Assembly: GCA_024699595.1 (NCBI GenBank)
Contig: JAILPG010000034.1
Location: 1-55,505, forward strand
Reading direction: 5' to 3'
Length of the DNA stretch: 55,505 nt
DNA from: Lachnospiraceae bacterium
GTDB taxonomy: Bacteria; Bacillota_A; Clostridia; Lachnospirales; Lachnospiraceae
Shown: positions 29,155-36,744 of the stretch, in pieces
Layout: each line of letters begins with the position of its first letter
Position numbering within the stretch: the stretch's first letter is position 1
Notes under the pieces: model-generated
Told to the model about the DNA's origin: nothing
Seen by the model: only the letters and a program-made list of their open reading frames with translations
Database searches by the model: none
Translations under genes and position numbers: made by a program

Positions 29155-30390
29155 TCATCCCTTTGCTGCATAAGGGAAGCTGTCGGTTAAGATATCAAAT
29201 ATCTCGTCATACTCTATGCGGATCTCCTGAGGTCCGTATGCATAATGTGCAAGTGTTTCCTGTGCAAAATGGAAGTCAAGCCCGTATTCATCCATTGTAA
29301 AGCAGTAAGGTGCCGACTGCTGGCTCTGAGGCTCCGCATCCATATCAAAGGCTGCAAGATTGTCTTCAAGATCGGTAAATTCCACGTCCGGATAATCCTC
29401 TTTAAGCTTTTCTATAATGATCTCATTAAGTGCATCCTGATCGGTAATGATATCCGAAAGCAGGATATACTCGCCCGTATTTACGTCTATATTGAAGGTC
29501 TCATAATAGTAGGTAGGATGAGGCTGGTCAAAGTAGAAGGACTGTGATTTTAAGATGCTTACTACATTTGCATCTCCATTTCTTAAATACTCCTGTGAGT
29601 TGCTGAAATAACTGATGTATTCTCCGTCGTCCTTATTATTTGCTGCAAATTCACGTGCCTCTTCATCGAAGCTGTCAAGATTCCTCTGAAGGAATGCCTG
29701 CTCTGATTCGGCAAGTTCACTTAATACCTTTGTAAGTTCCGGATAGTCCTCTGCCGACTCTTCGCTTACCACCCACGAATTACCGAAGCATTCAAAGACC
29801 ATGTACTCATCATTATCATCGTATTCCGTCAGGTCAAATTCAACTGATTCAAGAATGGGGCCATCCTCGTTCTCACTGTAATCATAATCACCTTCCTCAT
29901 AAGGTGAGAATACATCCATGGTGGGATCTTCCGATACATCATTCTGTACGTAGAACCAGGTATATTCATTTTCATCCGTGTCTTTTGCATAGATAGAAAT
30001 GTCATCAAGATCATCGGCGTTCAGATCACAGGGCAGAACCTCGATCTCCTCAATGTTTTCTGCCGGGACCTCTATCGACTGTATAAGGGTCTGTGATTCA
30101 TCATCCTCATAAAAATCCACGGATGAATAGCTTCCCTTCTCACCCATATAGACAATATCCATATCCCAGTCTGCATCGCCTGATGTTTTCAGTGTAATGT
30201 AATCACTGATCCATCCCCAGGTCCTCCAGTCAGCCCCTTCAATATTTTCGGGGTTGTCATTAAGATACTGCTTCATCGCATCCTGATCGATCTCTGCTAT
30301 GTCTCCGGCATCACCGCAGCCTGCTAGTACCGATACGGAAAGTGCGGCTATAAGCCCAACCACCAGTCCATTTTTTGTTGCTTTTTTCAT
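29155..30390 (-). CDS. DUF3298/RsiV-like lipoprotein, long form
   Basis: The 411-aa product has a signal peptide, a lipobox (VLAGC) and a GGGAGG ribosome binding site. Residues about 45-165 form an extra N-terminal module related to the 147-aa lipoprotein at 23251-23694. Residues about 180-405 repeat the DUF3298 layout of the next gene: HPTYYYETFNIDVNTGEYILLSDIITD and FHFAQETLAHYAYGPQ. The GGAHP signature is changed to FDQPHP. It is the first gene of the block and follows promoter element C with a leader of about 135 nt. The order (two DUF3298 lipoproteins, two C11 proteases, a small lipoprotein) suggests a surface-associated unit. Confidence 0.83.
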   Translation of the reverse strand: MKKATKNGLVVGLIAALSVSVLAGCGDAGDIAEIDQDAMKQYLNDNPENIEGADWRTWGWISDYITLKTSGDADWDMDIVYMGEKGSYSSVDFYEDDESQTLIQSIEVPAENIEEIEVLPCDLNADDLDDISIYAKDTDENEYTWFYVQNDVSEDPTMDVFSPYEEGDYDYSENEDGPILESVEFDLTEYDDNDEYMVFECFGNSWVVSEESAEDYPELTKVLSELAESEQAFLQRNLDSFDEEAREFAANNKDDGEYISYFSNSQEYLRNGDANVVSILKSQSFYFDQPHPTYYYETFNIDVNTGEYILLSDIITDQDALNEIIIEKLKEDYPDVEFTDLEDNLAAFDMDAEPQSQQSAPYCFTMDEYGLDFHFAQETLAHYAYGPQEIRIEYDEIFDILTDSFPYAAKG

Positions 30391-30530
30391 GTTGTCCTCC
30401 CTTTTTCTGCAACTGATTCATTCCCGTTTTTGAGAATGTTCTTTTTTCAGAAACTGTTTATCTTTTATTGTTATTCTTTATACCCGCCTGTTTCAGGTAT
30501 GGTTTCATCTCTCTTAACCCGTCTGAATGA

Positions 30531-30574
30531 ATTGTACCTTCACTTTTCTACGGATGGTACATCCTAAAAGTATA
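30531..30574 (-). promoter_or_regulatory. shared palindromic promoter element, copy C
   Basis: The minus strand reads TATACTTTTAGGATGTA (30574-30558), then 21 nt, then TACAAT (30536-30531). It is identical to copy B over these 17 nt and has the same 21-nt distance to the -10, although the sequence between differs. The left half of the palindrome is degraded (ATTATA instead of AGTATA). GGATGTACCATCC inside it is a second small palindrome. It lies just after the response-regulator stop and faces the DUF3298-clostripain operon. Confidence 0.72.
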
Positions 30575-30597
30575 ATCATGGGCCGGGGTAAAAAGAT

Positions 30598-31221
30598 TCA
30601 GGCAAGATATCTTCTTATATCTCCTCTTTTTTCAAGCCCGAGCTTATCCTTTACGGCGGCGACCAGCTTTTTTGCATAGGGCATGGAAATATAGAGGATA
30701 TCGCAGATCTCACGGTCCGAACGGAATTCCGCCATAAGACGTGCCACATCAAGTTCTCTTCCGGTAAGCGGTTCTGCAAGCCCTGAAAGCTTTGATTCGT
30801 CAAGCTTTCCTTCTTCTGTTCCGGAATACAGCTCCAGATAATGCTGTACCCTTGCAAGCAGCACTCTGCCTGCGACCGGTTTCTTCAGATAGTCGACCAC
30901 ATCCATGAGAAGCCCTTTACATTCCGCAACCTCATCCGTCATGCCGGTTAAGAAGACAACCGGGATCCGCTTATATTTTTCGTTATCCTTAAGTCGCCTT
31001 AATACCTCATACCCGTCCATTCCCTGCATCGCGATATCAAGCAGGATGAGCTGCGGAAGACCCTTTGTATCGGACTGTGGCGTGCCGGCTTTTTCAAGGA
31101 GCTCAAATGCCTCCTCGCCCGATGTGCAGGCAGATACATCATAGAGCATTTCAAGCTGCTCCCTCATGAGCCTTAACACTTCCATATCATCATCAATTAC
31201 AAGTATCCTGTGTTTTTCCAT
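30598..31221 (-). CDS. response regulator with LuxR/NarL-like DNA-binding domain
   Basis: The 207-aa product has a receiver domain (residues 1-125) with the acidic pocket DDD near 10-12, phospho-acceptor Asp62 in LILLDIAMQGMDG, the Thr of FLTG and Lys of LKKPV. The C-terminal part from about 148 (LTGRELDVARLMAEFRSDREICDILYISMPYAKKLVAAVKDKLGL) fits a LuxR-type helix-turn-helix. It overlaps the kinase gene by one nucleotide (TAATG), so the two are translationally coupled. Promoter element C lies right behind it. As the only DNA-binding response regulator in this block, it is a candidate activator of the shared promoter element; this is inference. Confidence 0.9.
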   Translation of the reverse strand: MEKHRILVIDDDMEVLRLMREQLEMLYDVSACTSGEEAFELLEKAGTPQSDTKGLPQLILLDIAMQGMDGYEVLRRLKDNEKYKRIPVVFLTGMTDEVAECKGLLMDVVDYLKKPVAGRVLLARVQHYLELYSGTEEGKLDESKLSGLAEPLTGRELDVARLMAEFRSDREICDILYISMPYAKKLVAAVKDKLGLEKRGDIRRYLA

Positions 31222-33380
31222 TATCTTTCCTTTTCAAGTATCTCTCTGAGTCCCTGTCGTACTCTTTCATATTCGTCTATTATCACCGGGGCGGAAACTG
31301 CGGCAAATTCGTTATCCTTACGCATCTCAACCGTTTCCGCAAGCTCTGCAAGGAATACGGCTCCCACTCCTCTTGCTATCGATTTTAAGGAATGTACCTG
31401 TAAATAGTAGTTTTCAAACGGTTCGGTCTCTTTAAGTTTTTGAAGAGTCGTCTCCGAATACTCTTCAAAAAGCTTTGCCCTTGTAAGAAACTCCGTGCTG
31501 TTTCCGGCATTATACTCAAGCGCCGATCTGAGATCTATACCAAACGGAGCCAACAGTTCCTGATATCTTTCGGCATTGGCAAGGCTTATATGATCATCGC
31601 CCGTCACATTTAATGAGACCACCTTATCGGGAATGAACCGTCGGATAGTATGAATGAGCTTTTCAGAGCTTACAGGCTTTGCAAGGAAACTGTCGAAGCC
31701 TTTATCAAGAAGCGTCTGTTCTATGCCGTTCATTATATCCGCAGTAAGGGCTATAACAGGTGCGTGGAAATCCGGATACTCGGCCTTTATCCTCTCAAGC
31801 GTCTCTATGCCGTCCATCTTGGGCATCCTTAAGTCCATGAGTACAAGATCGTAATCTTTAATGTCTATCATTTCAAGAGCTTCAAATCCGCTTTCCACAT
31901 CATCAGTCTGTATAAGCGCAGGCTCCAAGAATCCCGATATCACCTTTCTGTTATACGGATTGTCGTCAACGACTAAGATCCTTGCATCCGGCGCAACGAA
32001 CTGTCCCATAAACCGTTCATCATCAGTATCGTTGTCAGTCTTCTCGCTCTCCTTCTCAGAGCCGGAAGACTCTCCCGAATAGATCTTCTGGGGTATTTCT
32101 GCCGTAAAGACGGTTCCTTCGTTGAGCACGCTCTGGCATTCGATGTTTCCACCCATTGCATCCACGAGTTCTTTTACAATGGCAAGTCCCAGACCGCTTC
32201 CGCTCGTCTCCCTGTATATATCCTGCACACCACGCTCAAAAGGCTTAAATATGTTCTCAAGATATATGGGAGCTATTCCCATTCCTGTATCCGATACGGT
32301 AAGCTTAAGTTTGGATCCTTCGATCCATCCGACTGTAAATCCTACTGTACCCGTCTTTGTATATTTGATCGCATTGCTTAGGAGATTATTTGTGATCTTC
32401 ATGATGGCAGCCTCATCTCCGAACAGACAGTCCGGGATTCCGGGCTCCATCTCATATTCAAACTTAAGACCTGCCTTTTCTGCCTGCAGGCCCCAGGTCT
32501 TTTCCACCTCGTCAAACAGAAGATCGGGTTCATAGGGCTGTCTCATAAGTCTCAGCCTTCCGGCTTCAATCCTTGTCAGATCGAGCATGTCATCGATAAG
32601 CGATAACAGGATCCTTCCGGAAATATTACTGTCGCCGACCCATTCTCTGATCCTCGCGGAAGAAGTATTTGCAACGATCAGTTCATTCATTGCCATGATC
32701 GTGTTAAGCGGCGTCCTTATGTCATGGCTCATTTTTGCAAGAAAATCACTCTTCGCCCGGTTTGCTTCCTCGGCAGCAAGAATTGCTTTGTTAAGCTCCT
32801 CCTGCTTGACCCTGTATACCTGGATCTGCAGATACATGGTGATGGCAAGGCTTAAAGATACTATCGTCTCACATACGACCACATCTACCATGTATTTGGT
32901 CTCATAATAGGTCAGATCCGTTTCAAGCGGAAAATAATATGCATAAAGGCACAGGCCCGCATACCAGACCATCTCAAAGACAACCAGTATCGGCATGATG
33001 ATGCCGTCAAGAAGGAAAGCCGTAAATACTATCCCGAAGATAAAGAATGCAGGGATACCGCTGTGATATCCTCCTCCCAGAAAGAACAGTACAGAAAAGA
33101 GGCCGATGAATACAACAAACACCGTTAAGATCATCGCCCCCCTGTAATTACCGGTCTTTTTTGTATAGAACATCACACCAACGGTAAAGCATACACCCAG
33201 GGTATTTCCCAAAAGTGCAATGATCCCGAGACCAAGCCCCAGATTGTAGATACCGGTAAGCACGCAGACGATGATACCGCATACTGCGAGGATATTGAAG
33301 GCTGCAACCTGGATGTCACTGCCCTCCGGCAGTATATATTCTTTTATTCGATTTATCCGTTTTGCGGACGATTCTTTCAT
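31221..33380 (-). CDS. hybrid histidine kinase (6TM-HisKA-HATPase-REC-Hpt)
   Basis: I use the ATG at 33380 (719 aa) because GGAGG at 33390-33394 directly abuts an ATG at 33389 and is well spaced (9 nt) from this one. About six membrane segments lie between residues 25 and 190, with almost no extracellular domain. A short coiled coil leads to the H-box with His219 (MSHDIRTP), followed by the ATPase N, G1 and G2 boxes (NNLLSNAIKY, DTGMGI, GSGLGL). An internal receiver has Asp516 (LVLMDLRMP), and a C-terminal Hpt domain has His663 (VHSLKS). This gives a full His-Asp-His relay whose last step would be Asp62 of the response regulator encoded next. The signal is unknown but must be sensed within or near the membrane. 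Confidence 0.93.
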   Translation of the reverse strand: MKESSAKRINRIKEYILPEGSDIQVAAFNILAVCGIIVCVLTGIYNLGLGLGIIALLGNTLGVCFTVGVMFYTKKTGNYRGAMILTVFVVFIGLFSVLFFLGGGYHSGIPAFFIFGIVFTAFLLDGIIMPILVVFEMVWYAGLCLYAYYFPLETDLTYYETKYMVDVVVCETIVSLSLAITMYLQIQVYRVKQEELNKAILAAEEANRAKSDFLAKMSHDIRTPLNTIMAMNELIVANTSSARIREWVGDSNISGRILLSLIDDMLDLTRIEAGRLRLMRQPYEPDLLFDEVEKTWGLQAEKAGLKFEYEMEPGIPDCLFGDEAAIMKITNNLLSNAIKYTKTGTVGFTVGWIEGSKLKLTVSDTGMGIAPIYLENIFKPFERGVQDIYRETSGSGLGLAIVKELVDAMGGNIECQSVLNEGTVFTAEIPQKIYSGESSGSEKESEKTDNDTDDERFMGQFVAPDARILVVDDNPYNRKVISGFLEPALIQTDDVESGFEALEMIDIKDYDLVLMDLRMPKMDGIETLERIKAEYPDFHAPVIALTADIMNGIEQTLLDKGFDSFLAKPVSSEKLIHTIRRFIPDKVVSLNVTGDDHISLANAERYQELLAPFGIDLRSALEYNAGNSTEFLTRAKLFEEYSETTLQKLKETEPFENYYLQVHSLKSIARGVGAVFLAELAETVEMRKDNEFAAVSAPVIIDEYERVRQGLREILEKER

Positions 33381-33434
33381 CCGTATCATCCTCCGTACGA
33401 CGTGACATCATAGTAAAGGCTTTGATCCCCTCAC

Positions 33435-33476
33435 GATATCTCCCCCTCCGCTTATTTTTGCAGAGGGGGAGATATC
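33435..33476 (-). terminator. long hairpin between lipoprotein and kinase genes
   Basis: GATATCTCCCCCTC (33435-33448) pairs perfectly with GAGGGGGAGATATC (33463-33476), a 14-bp stem around a 14-nt loop. No T-run follows the stem on the minus strand, so it may be a partial terminator, an RNA-processing site or an mRNA stabiliser rather than a full stop. It lies just after the stop at 33490. Confidence 0.5.
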
Positions 33477-33489
33477 CGTCCAATATATT

Positions 33490-34335
33490 TTACGCGGGAG
33501 TTGTCAGATAATCCATCAGTTCTTCGTAGCTTAATCTGTCCTCTTCAAACGAAACATGGATATCTCCGCTAAAGACTGCATCCATTTTCTTCTGATAATC
33601 TTCTTCGGATACAAATTCATCATCCCACATGTATTCCGTGTCAGCTCCGTCAACAGAATGATCCTTTCCGTCGAACCATCCCGGCTCTGCAAAAGCGCCG
33701 TTTCCAAGTACTTCCTGCTCAGGGAAGGTCATTATGACATCCTGACAGGGAACGTGCATTCCATGATAAAGATCGATCAGGCTTTTCTTCTCAACATATG
33801 AAAATGAATCTGACCATCCTATATCAAATGATTCCACTTTGTCTCCGTCAAGATACAGTAACGTGGATCCGTCCATCATGCCGCTTGCGGGCATCACATA
33901 TACCTCGGGGATATCATCATCGTCAACGTAAAGCAGAGCAAATTCGGACTTTTCAAGATAAACGGCAAATTCTTCTATCTCTTCATCCTGATTATTGTCA
34001 AAATAATACTCCATTGTTTCCTCTACCGCATCCCACATAAGCTCTTTCCACTCATCGCCCGGATCGCTCATATCGTCAAGGGACATCCCTCCCCTTGTAA
34101 CCTTTTCCTCTTCATCCGCGGTTTCATCTTCATCCTTTTTTTGTGCATCATCTGCCGTATCGGATACGTCCTGATCGTCAGAAGTCTGCGTATCGGAAAC
34201 CTCTGTTTCCGTAACGGCAGGTTCTGTAACCTCTGCTACTGTTCCCGTACCTCCGCAGGCACAGAGGGATACTCCCATGGCTCCTGCAAGGATAACCGAT
34301 GCAAGTCTTTTGCTTAATTTTTTTGCTGATAACAT
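33490..34335 (-). CDS. acidic lipoprotein of unknown function
   Basis: The 281-aa product has a signal peptide and lipobox (SLCAC), then a Thr/Glu/Asp-rich linker to about residue 85 that ends with TRGGMSLDDMSDPG. The globular part (EWKELMWDAVEETMEYYFDN, then YLEKSEFALLYVDDDDIPEVYV) resembles lipoproteins with a short repeat-like DDDxPEVYV strand-loop seen in gut Clostridia. No enzyme motif is apparent. GGAGG precedes the ATG by 8 nt. The TRG element before the domain recurs in the clostripain proteins (VTRGLAGKK, VNRGLSGKK). It may be read from element B upstream of the preceding gene and from a weak local promoter. Confidence 0.75.
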   Translation of the reverse strand: MLSAKKLSKRLASVILAGAMGVSLCACGGTGTVAEVTEPAVTETEVSDTQTSDDQDVSDTADDAQKKDEDETADEEEKVTRGGMSLDDMSDPGDEWKELMWDAVEETMEYYFDNNQDEEIEEFAVYLEKSEFALLYVDDDDIPEVYVMPASGMMDGSTLLYLDGDKVESFDIGWSDSFSYVEKKSLIDLYHGMHVPCQDVIMTFPEQEVLGNGAFAEPGWFDGKDHSVDGADTEYMWDDEFVSEEDYQKKMDAVFSGDIHVSFEEDRLSYEELMDYLTTPA

Positions 34336-34354
34336 TTTTTTCGCCTCCTCATTT

Positions 34355-34382
34355 TTTATATATCATATTATGTTATGGTCAA
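34355..34382 (-). promoter_or_regulatory. possible internal promoter before the lipoprotein at 34335
   Basis: On the minus strand TTGACC and TATAAA are 16 nt apart, directly upstream of the ribosome binding site and starting within a few nt of the previous stop codon. The predicted leader would be only about 20 nt. Confidence 0.4.
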
Positions 34383-34387
34383 AAAAC

Positions 34388-34951
34388 CTATTCAGGATCT
34401 GTCATTTCAACTGATGACAGTTTCTTGTCAAAATCTTCCGCGTAGTCCTCATAAAGATCTGCAGGACATGAAAATCCGTAAAAATATATAAAACTGTTGC
34501 TGCAGAAAACGATGCCCTTTCCTTCAATGCTGTCTTCATTCGATCCGGCTTCAAAGTGTGCATCATAGGTGGGATAGGTAAACTGATCCGATATTTTATA
34601 ATTTTGTGAAAAATCAGTTATTTTTGCACCTTCATAAACGCTTTCACTGATGAACCGTTTCATATAATCCTCATAATCTTCATCATCTTCTATATCCTGA
34701 GAAGCGGAAACATTGGTAAAGGTAACCGTTCCGTCCTCAGACAGTTCTCTGATAAAATATGTTTCATCCTCGTTTTTATCATTCTGTATAATCTCCGAGC
34801 CCTCGTATCCCGGCCCTTCAAGCGCAATCATGTTGAAATCTTCAGGGTCTATCGGTTCATTCTGCTTAAGGGTCACAGCAAGAATGGTGAAGAATATAAC
34901 AAAGAATCCGCCCGCTAAGATCAGGATTATCGATTTGCTTCTGTTATTCAA
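34388..34951 (-). CDS. single-pass membrane protein sharing a domain with the 540-aa lipoprotein
   Basis: I start this gene at the TTG at 34951 (187 aa): AAGGAGG at 34960-34966 lies 8 nt upstream, whereas the ATG at 34987 has no such site. The product begins with a basic stretch, one transmembrane helix (SIILILAGGFFVIFFTILAV) and an extracytoplasmic domain. That domain ends with FIYFYGFSCPADLYEDYAEDF and LSSVEM, which matches YYYGYSCGADFYEDNEEFYEEELKSIEL in the lipoprotein at 53078-54700, so the two share a module. Both genes are also preceded by the same promoter element. Function unknown. Confidence 0.75.
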   Translation of the reverse strand: MNNRSKSIILILAGGFFVIFFTILAVTLKQNEPIDPEDFNMIALEGPGYEGSEIIQNDKNEDETYFIRELSEDGTVTFTNVSASQDIEDDEDYEDYMKRFISESVYEGAKITDFSQNYKISDQFTYPTYDAHFEAGSNEDSIEGKGIVFCSNSFIYFYGFSCPADLYEDYAEDFDKKLSSVEMTDPE

Positions 34952-35041
34952 TCCTTTTGCCTCCTTATATGATGAAATCCGGGGCAAAACCCCTTATACA
35001 GTTATGGTCCTTGTTAAGGGCACTCCTGTGCCATCATCTGA

Positions 35042-35090
35042 ATTCTACACAAGGAAATCTTTCTGTAATACATCCTAAAAGTATACTTTT
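35042..35090 (-). promoter_or_regulatory. shared palindromic promoter element, copy B
   Basis: The perfect 14-nt palindrome AAAAGTATACTTTT (35077-35090) continues on the minus strand into AGGATGTA, then 21 nt, then TAGAAT (35047-35042). There is no convincing -35 at 17 nt. The unit downstream is a membrane protein, a lipoprotein and, past a hairpin, the kinase-response regulator pair. Confidence 0.72.
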
Positions 35091-35127
35091 TATTATGACG
35101 GTTTTTTTCCGGACTCAGCTCTTACCG

Positions 35128-35157
35128 TTGTCTTCTGATGCAAAAAGATACTATAAT
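35128..35157 (+). promoter_or_regulatory. promoter of the second MATE gene
   Basis: TTGTCT (35128-35133) and TATAAT (35152-35157) are 18 nt apart. If correct, upstream ATGs at 35138 and 35156 are not in the message, which favours the start at 35195. It is back to back with element B. Confidence 0.6.
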
Positions 35158-35194
35158 GAGTGAAATACACTTAAAAAAGTTCCGGGACAATAAA

Positions 35195-36577
35195 ATGCCT
35201 TCAAAAAATGTTAAGAAAAAAGGAAATTTCGGAGAAGGAAAAGTAAGCTCACTGATCCTCTCTCAGGCGATCCCGCTTACGCTTGCCCAGCTCGTACAGG
35301 TAATATACAACATAGTGGACCGTGTGTATTTAGGCCATATGTCGGGCGAGAGTGAGGGTATCGCGCTTACCGGAGTGGGACTTACTTTTCCGGTAATAAG
35401 TCTGATAGCTGCCTTTATAAATCTCTTTGCCACAGGCGGAGCTCCGCTTTGTGCAATGGCAAGGGGATCAAAGAATGCCGACAGGGCAAGGGATATTGAG
35501 GCTACCACAATGTTTATGCAGTTTATGACCGGCATACTGTGTGCCGTCATCTTTTTCCTTGCAAAAAGACCCCTTCTGTATCTGCTCGGTGCAAGCGACA
35601 TGACATATAAATATGCTTCGCTCTATCTTACCGTATATCTTACCGGTACGGTATTTGTTACCATGGGTACGGGCATGAATCATTTCATAAATCTCCAGGG
35701 CTATGCCGAAAAGGCAATGTTATATATGATGACGGGTGCAGTGCTTAATATCATTTTAGACCCCATCTTCATATTTGTATTCTCCCTCGGTGTCGCGGGC
35801 GCTGCCTGGGCTTCCGTAATATCCCAGTGTGTATCCTGCATCCTGGTCCTGTCATTTCTGTTTGGAAAAAAAGCAGTCATACAGCTTACTCTTTCAGATG
35901 TTTTACATCCCGTTCTCAGGCTGCTTAAGGAAATAATACCGCTCGGACTTGCCGGTTTCTTTATGTCTGCAACCAACTGTATAGTACAGGCCGTATGCAA
36001 TGCCACTCTTTCGTTTTACGGAGGAGATCTCTATGTCGGGATAATGACGATCATCAATTCAATAAGAGAGATGATCAGCCTGCCGATAAACGGCATCACC
36101 GCAGGCTCCCAGCCGGTCATAAGCTACAATTACGGTGCCGGTTCTTATAAACGTGTTAAAAAAGGGATCTGCTTCATGGGTGCGACAGGTGTCGGTTATA
36201 CAGCTTTCATGTGGCTTCTGATACTTATATTCCCGCATATGTTTCTTAAGATGTTCTCATCGGAGGAGGTTTTGGTCACTGCCGGTGTAAAGCCTCTTAT
36301 GATCTACTTTGCAGGCTTTATCTTTATGTCGCTTCAGTTTGTAGGACAGTCAAGCTTCGTTGCACTCGGAAAGGCAAAGCATTCCATCTTTTTCTCGCTG
36401 CTTAGGAAGGTCATAATCGTTGTTCCCTTAACGCTCCTGCTTCCAAAGATTGGTGCGCTGTCCGTTATGGGAGTATTTCTCGCAGAGCCCATATCCAATC
36501 TGATCGGCGGCTGCGCAAGCTTCTTTACGATGTATTTCGGCACCTACAGAAAGCTTCCGGATGAGGATAAGTTATAG
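35195..36577 (+). CDS. MATE family efflux transporter
   Basis: The product (460 aa from this start) has the twelve-helix MATE layout. The first segment SSLILSQAIPLTLAQLVQVIYNIVDRVYLGHMSG and the second-half equivalent SAT..VQAVCNATLSFYGGDLYVG are typical. In-frame ATGs at 35138 and 35156 would add 19 or 13 residues, but they overlap a good -10 hexamer, so I prefer the third ATG; none has a strong ribosome binding site. It is not closely similar to the NRPS-linked MATE in sequence. The substrate is unknown, and the flanking genes give no hint beyond the divergent secreted-protein block. Confidence 0.88.
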   Translation: MPSKNVKKKGNFGEGKVSSLILSQAIPLTLAQLVQVIYNIVDRVYLGHMSGESEGIALTGVGLTFPVISLIAAFINLFATGGAPLCAMARGSKNADRARDIEATTMFMQFMTGILCAVIFFLAKRPLLYLLGASDMTYKYASLYLTVYLTGTVFVTMGTGMNHFINLQGYAEKAMLYMMTGAVLNIILDPIFIFVFSLGVAGAAWASVISQCVSCILVLSFLFGKKAVIQLTLSDVLHPVLRLLKEIIPLGLAGFFMSATNCIVQAVCNATLSFYGGDLYVGIMTIINSIREMISLPINGITAGSQPVISYNYGAGSYKRVKKGICFMGATGVGYTAFMWLLILIFPHMFLKMFSSEEVLVTAGVKPLMIYFAGFIFMSLQFVGQSSFVALGKAKHSIFFSLLRKVIIVVPLTLLLPKIGALSVMGVFLAEPISNLIGGCASFFTMYFGTYRKLPDEDKL

Positions 36578-36612
36578 CGCAAATATTGAACGATATCATA
36601 GCAATATGTGAA

Positions 36613-36641
36613 TTGCTTTTCTCATTTTCATTATTTAATAT
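36613..36641 (+). promoter_or_regulatory. promoter candidate for the GH120-type gene
   Basis: TTGCTT and TAATAT with 17-nt spacing, about 100 nt upstream of the ATG at 36745. Confidence 0.5.
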
Positions 36642-36744
36642 GTTCATAGGGTCAAAAGGTTCAGGCGGCCATATTCATATAAAGCCGTATGATACCGTGA
36701 TCGGCAGTATATAAGGATCATTCAGTAATTCAGGAGGTTACAGT

